A DNA stretch of 29,284 nucleotides from DATJSJ01 sp035504175 (GTDB taxonomy: Bacteria > Pseudomonadota > Alphaproteobacteria > Acetobacterales > Acetobacteraceae). The position numbers and the translations under genes are program-made. Under the pieces are notes generated by a model. That model had not been told where the DNA came from. It did not search any database and saw nothing but the letters and a program-made list of their open reading frames with translations. The DNA lies in contig DATJSJ010000170.1 of assembly GCA_035504175.1 (NCBI GenBank), positions 1-29,284 of the forward strand, read 5' to 3'. Of the stretch, positions 8,476-18,808 are shown in pieces (positions within the stretch are counted from its first letter, which is position 1; each line of letters starts with the position of its first letter).

Positions 8476-8495
8476 CTGTGACTCTTGCGTCACAG
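8476..8495. promoter_or_regulatory. CTGTGAC-N6-GTCACAG dyad between the ThiE-like gene and the porin gene
   Basis: CTGTGAC (8476-8482) and GTCACAG (8489-8495) are exact inverse copies. The dyad is 48-67 nt past the ThiE-like stop and about 190 nt upstream of the porin ATG, both on the minus strand. It could be a weak terminator, since the minus-strand reading continues TGTTTCGG, or an operator for the porin. It resembles TGTGA/TCACA half-sites, but the spacing is two bases longer than a standard CRP/FNR-type box. Confidence 0.35.
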
Positions 8496-8542
8496 GTTGT
8501 GTGCAGTGCAGCAACGCCCCGCCGCCCGCCGAGCCCCCTCCG

Positions 8543-9145
8543 TCAGCGCCGCAGCCCATCCAGCGCGCCGATCGCTCCGGCGCCGGCGGCGTGCCGCGGC
8601 AGCGCCCGAATGCTCCGCCCGGCGACACCACCGAGCGCCATCACCGGCAGGCAGGCCCGCCGGGCCAGGGCCGACCAGCGCACCGGTCCGAGCGACGCCG
8701 CACCGGGATGGCTCGCGGTCGGAAACACCGGCGAGAGGAAGGCGGCATCCGCGCCGGCGCGGCGTGCTCGCACCAGCTCCGCCCGCCCATGCGCCGAGCT
8801 GGTGAGCAGACCCCGGCGCAACCGTGCCGGTCCCGCGCGTCGCCCGCCCCGCAGATGCAGCCCGGCGCCGAGTGTCGCCGCGAGCCGCGGGTCGCCCGCC
8901 ACGACCAGCGCCAGACGGCGCTCGCGGCACAGCCGCGCCAGGTCGCGCCACGCCCCCGGCGTCGGCTCTGTTGCGCCGGGCCGCAGCACCACGCCGCACA
9001 GACCCCGCGGCAGGGCGGCGACCGCGGTCCGTGCATCGGGCAGGCGCTGCGGATCGGTGAACAGCCAGAGCGGCGGCAGCGCCCGCCCGTCGCGCCGCCC
9101 GCGCGCCTTGACCGCACGCGCCCAGGCGAACAGTGTCCGGTCCAT
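8543..9145 (-). CDS. ThiE/TenI-like protein with degenerate active site
   Basis: The product has 200 residues and a thiamine-phosphate-synthase-like TIM-barrel pattern: LWLFTDPQRL at the start, GLHLRG (95-100), SSAH (116-119), GADAAFLSPVFPT (131-143) and MALGGV (169-174) near the end. ThiE joins the pyrimidine and thiazole halves of thiamine; TenI is a related thiazole tautomerase. Several ThiE catalytic positions look lost: no Lys follows SPVFPT (SHP instead of the usual TK), HLRGG replaces the Asp-containing HLGQxD, and the QxRxK strand reads VVLRPGA. A non-canonical role is therefore likely. The ATG at 9145 has a good GGAGG site, and it overlaps the yggS ATG on the other strand. Confidence 0.72.
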   Translation of the reverse strand: MDRTLFAWARAVKARGRRDGRALPPLWLFTDPQRLPDARTAVAALPRGLCGVVLRPGATEPTPGAWRDLARLCRERRLALVVAGDPRLAATLGAGLHLRGGRRAGPARLRRGLLTSSAHGRAELVRARRAGADAAFLSPVFPTASHPGAASLGPVRWSALARRACLPVMALGGVAGRSIRALPRHAAGAGAIGALDGLRR

Positions 9146-9842
9146 GCCGACCTCCGCGGACTGCGTCGCCGCCGCCGCGATCGGCGCCAGCCTGGCACGG
9201 GTCCGCGCCCGCGTCGCCGAGGCCGCAGCGCGCGCCGGCCGCCGGGCGGAGGATGTCACCATCGTCGCGGTTTCCAAGACCAAGCCGGTCGCGGCGGTGG
9301 AGGCCGCACTCGCCGCCGGTCAGGCCGTGTTCGGCGAGAACCGGGTGCAGGAAGCCGGCGCCAAGTTCGTCGCGCTGCGCGACGCCCATCCGGAGCTGCG
9401 CCTCCACCTGATCGGCGGCCTGCAGACCAACAAGGCGCGCGACGCGGTCCGGATCGCCGACGTGATCGAGACCCTGGACCGGCCGCGGCTCGCCGACGCG
9501 CTGGCCGATGCCTGTGTGCGGGAGGGGCGGCGGCCGGAACTGCTCGTACAGGTCAATGTCGGCGACGAGCCGCAGAAAAGCGGCATCGCCCGCAGCGAGG
9601 CCGACCGCTTCATCGAGGACTGTCGCGACCGCTTCGGCACCCAGTTGACGGGATTGATGTGCGTGCCGCCGCTCGACGCGGACCCGCTGCCGCATTTCGC
9701 CTGGCTCGCCGCCTGCGCCGGACGGCACGGTCTCCGCGTGCTGTCGATGGGCATGTCGGCGGATTTCGAAGCCGCGATCGCCGCCGGCGCCACCCTCGTG
9801 CGGATCGGCAGCGCGATCTTCGGAGCGCGGCCGCCGGGCTGA
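9144..9842 (+). CDS. yggS: PLP-binding YggS/PROSC family protein
   Basis: This 232-residue cytosolic protein binds pyridoxal phosphate and maintains vitamin B6 and amino-acid balance. The PLP lysine is K45 in AVSKTKP, aligned with K36 of E. coli YggS. Other family blocks are FGENRVQEA, HLIGGLQTNK, LLVQVNVGDEPQKSGI, GLMCVPP and the C-terminal MGMSADFEAAI...VRIGSAIFGAR phosphate-binding region. The frame is open far upstream, but family similarity begins just after the ATG at 9144, which is therefore preferred. No strong ribosome site precedes it. It diverges from the ThiE-like gene with overlapping start codons, and kup follows after 147 nt. Confidence 0.93.
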   Translation: MPTSADCVAAAAIGASLARVRARVAEAAARAGRRAEDVTIVAVSKTKPVAAVEAALAAGQAVFGENRVQEAGAKFVALRDAHPELRLHLIGGLQTNKARDAVRIADVIETLDRPRLADALADACVREGRRPELLVQVNVGDEPQKSGIARSEADRFIEDCRDRFGTQLTGLMCVPPLDADPLPHFAWLAACAGRHGLRVLSMGMSADFEAAIAAGATLVRIGSAIFGARPPG

Positions 9843-9874
9843 CCCCGAACGGCGCCGCCACGCAGGCCGCGTTC

Positions 9875-9886
9875 AACTTGCAAGTT
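9875..9886. promoter_or_regulatory. 12-bp perfect palindrome AACTTGCAAGTT upstream of kup
   Basis: AACTTGCAAGTT is self-complementary and is followed at once by GCAATGCAAC, so TTGCA-type half-sites repeat across 9875-9896. It lies 104-115 nt upstream of the kup ATG in the yggS-kup gap, in locally lower-G+C sequence. It looks like a binding site for a dimeric regulator; the regulator is unknown. Confidence 0.4.
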
Positions 9887-9989
9887 GCAATGCAACAGGC
9901 GTATGCGTCCGCGCCTTCGCATCTCGAGGCCGCCGCGGATGCCGCGGGCGGGCCGTCGTCGCGCGCCGCAGGACAGTTCGGGACGGGAT

Positions 9990-11882
9990 ATGGACAGTCT
10001 GGCTGAGACCGCGCCCGCGCGACACAAGGTCGTGCCCGGCCTGTCGGCCCTGCTTGCGGTCCTCGGCGTCGTCTACGGCGATATCGGCACCAGCCCGCTC
10101 TACGCGCTGAAGGCGAGCCTCGCCCTGATCGACCGGCCGGTGGCGCGCACCGAAGTCCTGGGCGTGCTGTCGCTGATGTTCTGGTCGCTGATCCTGATCG
10201 TCACGGTCAAATACGTGCTGCTCGTCATGCGGGCGAACAACCGCGGCGAGGGCGGCATCCTGGCGCTGATGGCCCTCGCCCAGCGCGTCTCGGTCGGCGC
10301 GCGGGTGCGGGCCGGGCTGGCGCTGATCGGCATCGTCGGCGCCTGCCTGTTCTTCGGCGACGGGCTGATCACGCCGGCGATCTCCGTGCTGTCGGCGGTC
10401 GAGGGCCTGAAGGTCATTTCCCCCGAATTCGCCCAGCTGGTGCTGCCGCTCTCCGTGGTCATCATCGTCGCGCTGTTCGCCGTGCAGTACCGCGGCACCG
10501 GCCTGGTCGGGCGCGTCTTCGGGCCGGTGATGGCGCTCTGGTTCCTCGCCCTCGGCGCGCTCGGCGTGGTGGAAATCGTCCGCCAGCCCATGGTCATGCT
10601 GGCGATCTCGCCGCATTACGGCGTCGGGTTCTGTCTGCGTCACGGCTGGCTTGCCTTCCTGTCGCTGGGCGCGGTGGTGCTGACCGTGACCGGCGCCGAG
10701 GCGCTGTACGCCGATATGGGTCATTTCGGCGCGCAGCCGATCCGGCTGTCCTGGCTCGGCTTCGTACTGCCCTGCCTGGTGCTCAACTATTTCGGTCAGG
10801 GCGCGCTGGTGATGCACGCGCCGGGGGCAGTCGAGAGCCCGTTCTTCCTGCTCGCCCCGCAGGTGCTGCGCCTGCCACTCGTGGTGCTGGCGACGCTGGC
10901 CACGGTCATCGCCAGCCAGGCGCTGATCTCCGGCGCCTATTCCGTGGCGCGGCAATGCATGCAGCTCGGCTTCCTGCCGCGCATGACCGTGCGTCACACC
11001 AGCCAGACCGAGGAAGGCCAGATCTACGTGCCGCAGATCAACGCTGCGCTGGCGGTCGGCGTGCTGCTACTGGTGCTGAGCTTCAAGAGCAGCGATGCGC
11101 TCGCCTCGGCCTACGGCATCGCGGTCACCGGCACCTTCCTTTGCACCTGCGTCCTGGCGATGGTGGTGTTCCGGCGGCAGTTCCGCTGGTCCCGGCCGGC
11201 GGCGATCAGCGTGTTCGGCTTCTTCTTCGCGATCGATTTCGTCTTCTTCGCCGCCAACACGCTGAAGGTGATCGAGGGCGGCTGGGTGCCGCTGGTCCTC
11301 GGCCTGGCGCTGATGGGCCTGATGACGTCCTGGAAGCGCGGTCGCGACCTGCTGCTGGCGCGGGTGCGCCAGGACAGCCTGCCGCTCGCCTCCTTCCTGG
11401 CCCGGCTGCCGCAATCGCGCACTATCCGCGTGCCCGGCATCGCCGTGTTCCTCACCGGCAACCCGGATTACGTGCCGGCGGCGCTGCTGCACAACCTCAA
11501 GCACAACAAGGTGCTGCACGAGCGCGTCCTGTTCGTGACCGTGCAGACGCTGGACGAGCCGGAAGCCGAGCCCGAGCGCCGCGCCGAGGTGACGGAACTC
11601 GCCGCCGGCATCCACCGCATCATGCTCCGCTACGGCTTCATGGAGAGCCCGAACGTGCCGCGGGCGCTGGAATCCCTTCGCACCCGCGGCATCGAATACG
11701 ACCCGATGCAGGTCAGCTATTTCCTGGGCCGCGAGATGATCGTCCCGGCGATGGTGCCGAAGCTGCCGCTGTGGCGGCTGTGGCTGTTCCTGGTCATGGC
11801 GCGCAATGCGGTCGCGGCGACCGAGTTCTTCCGCATCCCCAGCGACCGCGTGGTGGAGCTCGGCGTCCGCGTCGCCATCTGA
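9990..11882 (+). CDS. kup: Low-affinity potassium transporter Kup
   Basis: This 630-residue inner-membrane K+ uptake protein (KUP/HAK/KT family) likely works as a K+/H+ symporter. The family signature VVYGDIGTSPLYAL lies at residues 27-40. About twelve hydrophobic helices occupy the first 430 residues, with ACLFFGDGLITPAISVLSA in the region expected. A soluble C-terminal domain follows (RVPGIAVFLTGNPDYVPAALLHNLKHNKVLHE, described by its parts GIAVFLTG and LLHNLKHNK). The ATG at 9990 is preferred over an earlier in-frame start at 9885 because it precedes the signature by the usual ~25 residues and has a GGGA-type site. Length matches the family (about 620-640). The gene appears monocistronic. 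Confidence 0.97.
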   Translation: MDSLAETAPARHKVVPGLSALLAVLGVVYGDIGTSPLYALKASLALIDRPVARTEVLGVLSLMFWSLILIVTVKYVLLVMRANNRGEGGILALMALAQRVSVGARVRAGLALIGIVGACLFFGDGLITPAISVLSAVEGLKVISPEFAQLVLPLSVVIIVALFAVQYRGTGLVGRVFGPVMALWFLALGALGVVEIVRQPMVMLAISPHYGVGFCLRHGWLAFLSLGAVVLTVTGAEALYADMGHFGAQPIRLSWLGFVLPCLVLNYFGQGALVMHAPGAVESPFFLLAPQVLRLPLVVLATLATVIASQALISGAYSVARQCMQLGFLPRMTVRHTSQTEEGQIYVPQINAALAVGVLLLVLSFKSSDALASAYGIAVTGTFLCTCVLAMVVFRRQFRWSRPAAISVFGFFFAIDFVFFAANTLKVIEGGWVPLVLGLALMGLMTSWKRGRDLLLARVRQDSLPLASFLARLPQSRTIRVPGIAVFLTGNPDYVPAALLHNLKHNKVLHERVLFVTVQTLDEPEAEPERRAEVTELAAGIHRIMLRYGFMESPNVPRALESLRTRGIEYDPMQVSYFLGREMIVPAMVPKLPLWRLWLFLVMARNAVAATEFFRIPSDRVVELGVRVAI

Positions 11883-11948
11883 ACGTCGGCGAGGAGCCTG
11901 CGTTGAACCGGCGGCGCGTGTGCGGGCGCGGCGGAGCGGGGCGGAGGG

Positions 11949-12299
11949 ATGGCACGGGTGATCATGGTTCTGGCGCAGGCTGACGGCTACCCCGAGGGCC
12001 GGCCGGAGGAGCGGCTCGAGATGCGGGTCTGCCTGACGCAGCAGGGGACGCTGGACGATGATGCCTGGGCGTTCGGGCCGGATCCCTGGCGGGCGGTGCG
12101 CGTCCGGCCGGACCTGCCGCAGCAGGCGGGCGAGGTGGTCCGGACCGCCGCCTGCTGGGCGCTGCGGGATGGCGAGGGGGATGACGCGCCGCTGACCACC
12201 CTGAGCGTCGGGCTGGTGCGGCCCGGGGAGATCGTCACCCTGACGGATCCCGGCGCGGAGCCGGCGCAGTTCCGGATCGTCTCGGTCGAAGTCGACTGA
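11949..12299 (+). CDS. Hypothetical protein of 116 residues
   Basis: I do not recognise this protein. It is an acidic 116-residue product with no signal peptide or membrane segment. It starts MARVIMVLAQADGYPEGRP and ends in a beta-rich stretch, RPGEIVTLTDPG and FRIVSVEVD. The ATG at 11949 is directly preceded by GGAGGG, which is rather close; an internal ATG at 11964 is an alternative. It lies 66 nt after kup on the same strand and converges on the GYD-domain gene. Third-position G/C preference and the lack of a longer competing frame support real coding, but no family assignment is offered. Confidence 0.55.
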   Translation: MARVIMVLAQADGYPEGRPEERLEMRVCLTQQGTLDDDAWAFGPDPWRAVRVRPDLPQQAGEVVRTAACWALRDGEGDDAPLTTLSVGLVRPGEIVTLTDPGAEPAQFRIVSVEVD

Positions 12300-12366
12300 C
12301 GGGGATGCCGACGGGCGCGCCCGGCCGGGTGTCGTGGGCCTGCGCGACGGTGCGATCGCAGGGTCG

Positions 12367-12702
12367 TCAGACGTTGGGTGGGCTGTAGCCGCCGATCTTG
12401 GCCGCGCGCGCCACCTGCATCGCGGTCTCCGCCTCCTTCGCGGTGAGCAGGCTCACCGTCTCGAAGCGCGAAAACGCACCGGTCGCGGACGCCGCCATCG
12501 AGCAGGCCGCAACCGCGGTCGCGTCCGGGAATTCGCAGATCGCCAGCCCGTCGTATTCGCCGAACGTGAAGAAGTACTGGAGCAGCTTGCCGCCGAAACC
12601 CTCGAACAGGGTGGTCGCCTGCACCGTCCTGTCCTGTGGCCTGGCGACGAGCGCCTTGGCCGCGGCGGCCGTGAGCTGCCAGCGCAACATGAAGTGGGCC
12701 AT
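12367..12702 (-). CDS. GYD-domain protein
   Basis: The 111-residue product fits the GYD family of small ferredoxin-like alpha/beta proteins of unknown function. Visible family features are an opening strand MLRWQLTAAAAKALV, then GGKLLQYFFTFGEYDGLAICEFPD, where GEYD is the family's GYD-type motif, and a C-terminal block with TGAFSRFETVSLLTAKEAETAMQ in parts. No signal peptide or membrane segment is seen. The ATG at 12702 has a strong GGGAGG ribosome site about 9 nt upstream. It is on the minus strand, 110 nt from the secreted-protein gene, and may share its transcript. The family call is good; no biochemical role can be given. Confidence 0.8.
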   Translation of the reverse strand: MAHFMLRWQLTAAAAKALVARPQDRTVQATTLFEGFGGKLLQYFFTFGEYDGLAICEFPDATAVAACSMAASATGAFSRFETVSLLTAKEAETAMQVARAAKIGGYSPPNV

Positions 12703-12811
12703 CTCGCCGCCTCCCCTGTTGACCGGGAGAGACTGCGCGCCTCCGGCGGCGTGCGCAATCAGGCGGCGGCGCCGGGGATTGCGATACTCGGCCGCGTGCG
12801 TCGCCGGGAGC

Positions 12812-13249
12812 CTAGCGCCGCAGACGAATGCGGCACGCGCGATGATAGGGCGCCGGCAGTTGCTTCATCGACCAGACCTGCTCCCCGGTCAGTACGACGT
12901 GATCCCCGCCCACCGGGCCACGGTAATCGGCAACATAGCGGTAGCCGGTCGTGGCCGCGCCGCCCTGGAGTTCCAGGATGCCGGCGGTGATCGTGCCGGT
13001 CCCGGTTTCAACGACCCCTGACAGCGCACGCGAATCCCTGACGTGGACGGGGCGGGAGTAGGTGATGGAGCCTCCCTCCACGTTCACCACGAAATCGGCG
13101 ATCAGGATCTTGGATATCACCCCCGGGATGATCTCGCAGCGGATCTTGCCGTGCCAGGTCTCGGCAAACGCCCCATGCGGCAGCACCGTCGACAGCAGGA
13201 CGGCCGCGCCGAAGGCGCCTCGCACCGCGCCGATGGGTCCTCGCTTCAT
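12812..13249 (-). CDS. Predicted secreted two-cysteine protein, function unknown
   Basis: The product has 145 residues. It has a Sec signal peptide (MKRGPIGAVRG, a hydrophobic core, then PHGAFAE), so the mature protein of about 115 residues is periplasmic or secreted. Only two cysteines remain after the signal, in KIRCEIIPG near the start and RACRIRL at the end; these could tie the termini together. The body is beta-rich with repeated Gly/Thr (VETGTGTITAGILELQGG). The frame is open upstream to 13315, but the ATG at 13249 is chosen because it starts the signal peptide; its ribosome site is weak. No family is recognised with certainty. Confidence 0.66.
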   Translation of the reverse strand: MKRGPIGAVRGAFGAAVLLSTVLPHGAFAETWHGKIRCEIIPGVISKILIADFVVNVEGGSITYSRPVHVRDSRALSGVVETGTGTITAGILELQGGAATTGYRYVADYRGPVGGDHVVLTGEQVWSMKQLPAPYHRACRIRLRR

Positions 13250-13407
13250 CGCCGCATTGGAGGGGATGCGGCCACGCCGTGCAAGAGGCGGAAAGAGCGG
13301 CCATGACGGTGCCATCCGGCGGGGCCGTCCCGCCCGTCCTGCGGTCGACTGCCCGCGCCGCAGGCGCCGCCACGCCGCTGCATCGCGACGCGGCGGCGAC
13401 GCGAGCT

Positions 13408-14151
13408 TCAGGCGTTCGTGCCGCCGTCGACGGTGAGGCTCGTGCCGGTGATGAAGGAGGCGTCCGGGCCGGCGACGAAAGCGACCATCGCCGCGATGTC
13501 GTCAACGGTGCCGTAGCGGTTCAGCGCCGTGTTCGCCTTCTGGGGAACCGCCCATTCGCCCGCGGCGGGATTGAGGTCGGTGTCGATCGGACCGGGCTGG
13601 ACGTTGTTCACCGTGATGCGACGATCCGCGACCTCCCGCGCCAGGCCCTGGGTGAAGATCTTCACCGCGCCCTTGGTCGCGGCGTACGCGACCAGGCCGG
13701 GGGTGAGCACACGCTCGCCGACACAGGACCCGATCATGATGATCCGGCCGCCCTCGTTCATGTGCCGCAGTGCCGCCTGGGTCGCGACGAACGTGCCGCG
13801 GACGTTGATGTCGATGACGCGGTCCATCTCTTCCAGCGTTGCCTCCTCGAACCGCTTCGGCAGCGCCGTGCCGGCATTGTTCACCAGCACGTCGAGACGG
13901 CCGAGGGCGGCGACGGCCTGCTCGACCGCGTCCCTGACCGCGGCGGCATCGGCGGCATCCGCCTTGAGTGCGAGCGCTTTCCCGCCCCGCTGCTCGATCG
14001 CAGCCACAACGCCGGCGGCGGCCTCCGCGCCTTTGGTGTAGGTGATGGCCACTTTTGCGCCTTCCGCGGCGAGGCGCCTGGCGATCGCGGCGCCGATGCC
14101 GCGCGAGCCGCCGGTCACCAGCGCGACCTTGTTTTCCAGTGTCTTGGGCAT
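13408..14151 (-). CDS. Short-chain dehydrogenase/reductase (classical SDR)
   Basis: This 247-residue cytosolic NAD(P)-dependent oxidoreductase has a Rossmann fold. The cofactor motif TGGSRGIG is at 13-20, NNAG at 91-94, catalytic Ser 142 (IGSCVGE), Tyr 156 and Lys 160 (YAATK), and PGPIDTDLNP after the catalytic core. The Arg in the glycine motif suggests an NADPH preference. It ends in the usual TGTSLTVDGGTNA. The ATG at 14151 has AAGGAA upstream. The substrate is unknown; the sequence does not look like the acetoacetyl-CoA reductase PhaB. It lies on the minus strand upstream of the secreted-protein gene, with 158 nt between them. Confidence 0.92.
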   Translation of the reverse strand: MPKTLENKVALVTGGSRGIGAAIARRLAAEGAKVAITYTKGAEAAAGVVAAIEQRGGKALALKADAADAAAVRDAVEQAVAALGRLDVLVNNAGTALPKRFEEATLEEMDRVIDINVRGTFVATQAALRHMNEGGRIIMIGSCVGERVLTPGLVAYAATKGAVKIFTQGLAREVADRRITVNNVQPGPIDTDLNPAAGEWAVPQKANTALNRYGTVDDIAAMVAFVAGPDASFITGTSLTVDGGTNA

Positions 14152-14506
14152 GCGGGATTCCTTCGTGATGTTGCCGAGCGCCGGGGCTCGGCTTGCGCAG
14201 CCGGCCCGGGGATGATGCGGGCGCCAAGGCCCGCGACGACAGCCTGGGCGCCTGATTGGTTCGCCTCCGGATCTGGGTCGCGCGGGCCTGGGCGCAAAGA
14301 CTTTGCAGGCTCAGCGCCATGCCTTGCAGGTATGGGGAGCAGGCGACGGTCCGGCCTCGCTGCGCGAGCCCGGGTTGCACCGGAAGGTGATCGTGCGGGA
14401 CGACGAAACGTCTTCGCGCCGCGCCGACGCCGCTGACGTCGTCTGCCGAACGCCGGACAGGCGAACCCTGCCGGCCGGTTTGAGCCGAACGCATCGTGGA
14501 CGGAGA
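14152..14506. other. 355-nt stretch without a supported gene, between the SDR gene and tRNA-Arg
   Basis: Upstream DNA of the SDR gene (minus strand) and downstream DNA of the tRNA. A ribosome-site-like AAGGAA lies just upstream of the SDR start. Open frames here lack any recognisable protein features. One plus-strand frame (14303-14572) runs into the antisense of the tRNA and is spurious. I see no clear promoter, hairpin or repeat beyond short TTGCAGG copies near 14302 and 14325. Confidence 0.5.
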
Positions 14507-14583
14507 TGGCGGACCCGACACGATTCGAACGTGCGACCTTCGCCTTCGGAGGGCGACGCTCTATCCAGCTGAGCTACGGGTCC
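14507..14583 (-). tRNA. tRNA-Arg (anticodon CCG), CCA encoded
   Basis: The minus-strand reading folds as a complete 77-nt tRNA. The acceptor stem GGACCCG/CGGGTCC (14577-14583 with 14511-14517) carries discriminator G (14510) and encoded CCA (14507-14509). The D arm is GCTC/GAGC. The anticodon stem TCGCC/GGCGA carries loop CTCCGAA, placing CCG at 14547-14549. The T arm contains TTCGAAT. It decodes CGG arginine codons, a useful decoder in a G+C-rich genome. It starts 49 nt after the stop of the hydrolase gene on the same strand. Confidence 0.97.
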
Positions 14584-14632
14584 GGCTCGCCTCCCTTAGC
14601 GGGAAAGGCGCGGCGACGGAAGCCCGGCGCCC

Positions 14633-15673
14633 TCACCCTTGCGTTGTCAGCCAGGCGCCGGCGGCGACATCTGCGCCCGACGGCAACCAGGTCGCCGGGT
14701 CGTGCAGCCAGGCGATGATGTCCCCGATCGGTGCCGCCCGGTCGTGATCGCGCAGCAGCAGATGGTAGCCGGCCGGATAGAACGCGCAGCGCGCCGAGGC
14801 CGGCAGCTTTCGCCACATCGCCGCCGTCGCCTCGGCCGGGACCAGGTCATCCTTGCCGCCGTACAGGAACAGGCCCGGCGCGGTGAAGTCCGGCGCCGAA
14901 GCCTGCGCCGCGTCCATCGTGTTGGTCAGGCCCCGCACCACGTCGAAGCGGGTGGCAATGATGGTCAGCGGATCGTGCGCCAGGCGCAGCAAAGCGGCGC
15001 GGTTGTCGCTCGCCTCGACACGGATCGGCACTTCCTCCCCGGTGACCCGCCACCAGGGGGCGATACCGGAAACCAGCCACAGGCCGGAGCTCAGCAGAAT
15101 TCCCATCTGTGCCCGGCTCCAGACTGCCGGAGCACACAGTACATAGGCGTCGGCCGGCGGCGGTAGCGGCCGGGTCGCGGCGCGCATGAGCAGCGCGCCG
15201 CCCATGCTCTCGCCCATCAGCACGAGCCGCGCCCGCGGATAGCGCTGCCGCATCATCCGCGCCATCTGCACGATATCGTCGACCATGACGGGCTCGCCCG
15301 GCCACAGGCCGCGATCCGGCGCCGCCCCGAAACCGCGCTGGTCGGGGGCGTAGATCGCGATCCCGGCCCGCTGAAAATACGGCGCCGGGATCTCCCAGGC
15401 ATCGCGGCTGTCGTTGAACCCGTGCAGCGCCAGGATGACCAGCCATGGGTCGGTGCCCGGCGCCACCGCCGGCAGCCAGCGCCGATACGGCAGCCGGGCG
15501 CCATCCGCCATGGTGAAATACCCGTCGGTGACGATTCCAGGCGTGGCGGCGTCCGGGACCGGCCGGGGCGTCGCGGAACAGGCGGCGAGGCCAAGCGCAG
15601 TCCCCAGCCCCATCATCGTGCGGCGCGAGAGGCAATGGCCGGGGAGGCGCGGAGACGAGCGACGGGGCGGCAC
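14633..15673 (-). CDS. Alpha/beta hydrolase, monoacylglycerol-lipase-like lipoprotein
   Basis: The product has 346 residues and an alpha/beta-hydrolase fold of the serine aminopeptidase/monoacylglycerol lipase group. The N-terminus carries SRRTMMGLG, a hydrophobic run and LAAC, a probable lipobox with a Tat-like double Arg, so envelope location is likely. Motifs are LALHGFNDS (oxyanion region), the nucleophile elbow GESMGG, GGKDDLVP with the acid, and GYHLLLRD with the His. A Trp-rich lid (SSGLWLVSGIAPWWRV) follows the elbow. The annotated start is GTG at 15673 with no strong ribosome site; ATG at 15616 is an alternative that would still leave the signal core. The natural ester substrate is unknown. 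Confidence 0.85.
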   Translation of the reverse strand: MPPRRSSPRLPGHCLSRRTMMGLGTALGLAACSATPRPVPDAATPGIVTDGYFTMADGARLPYRRWLPAVAPGTDPWLVILALHGFNDSRDAWEIPAPYFQRAGIAIYAPDQRGFGAAPDRGLWPGEPVMVDDIVQMARMMRQRYPRARLVLMGESMGGALLMRAATRPLPPPADAYVLCAPAVWSRAQMGILLSSGLWLVSGIAPWWRVTGEEVPIRVEASDNRAALLRLAHDPLTIIATRFDVVRGLTNTMDAAQASAPDFTAPGLFLYGGKDDLVPAEATAAMWRKLPASARCAFYPAGYHLLLRDHDRAAPIGDIIAWLHDPATWLPSGADVAAGAWLTTQG

Positions 15674-15787
15674 GGCGCCACGCTAGGGCATCGCGTTGCG
15701 GCTGCGAAGCCGCGGCGCCGTCCCGGCTTTCCGTCCCGCGGGGCCGGGCGGTATAGTCGCTTCTCCCGCAAAGGGCCGAGGAGCGAC

Positions 15788-15985
15788 ATGCCGGACGCCA
15801 CTGTGCTGCCGACACCCACCGAGATCATCCCGGTGGACACGCCGGTCGTCGCCTGCGACGGCGGCGAAGGCGCGCTCGGCCACCCGCGTGTCTGGCTGCG
15901 CATCGTCTCGCATGACGTGATGTGCCCCTATTGCTCGCGCCTGTTCGTGCTGAAGGACGGCGTGGCCCCCGATACCGGACACTGA
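15788..15985 (+). CDS. Zinc-finger (zf-CHCC, NDUFS6-type) microprotein
   Basis: This 65-residue protein has a CHCC zinc site: Cys 23 and His 32 (ACDGGEGALGHPRVWLRI) and Cys 46/Cys 49 (CPYCSRLFVL). This is the pattern of the zf-CHCC family, which includes the mitochondrial complex I subunit NDUFS6. Alphaproteobacterial members are short free-standing proteins. A role near respiratory complex I is inferred by homology only. The ATG at 15788 follows GAGGAGCGAC. It lies 3 nt before polA in the same direction and probably shares its transcript. It begins inside a longer open frame, but only this part is family-like. Confidence 0.88.
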   Translation: MPDATVLPTPTEIIPVDTPVVACDGGEGALGHPRVWLRIVSHDVMCPYCSRLFVLKDGVAPDTGH

Positions 15986-15988
15986 TCC

Positions 15989-18808
<2,820 letters not shown>

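Noticed and set aside
8477..8494. A CRP/FNR box (TGTGA...TCACA) upstream of the porin gene.
   Set aside because: The half-sites are separated by 8 nt instead of 6, so it is not a standard site. It is kept only as a generic dyad.
13408..14151. The SDR gene as the missing acetoacetyl-CoA reductase phaB.
   Set aside because: It is 9 kb from the PHA genes and its sequence around NNAG and the active site does not resemble PhaB.
14303..14572. Plus-strand frame ending in HDSNVRPSPSEGDALSS.
   Set aside because: Its C-terminal half is the antisense translation of tRNA-Arg, a common spurious protein.
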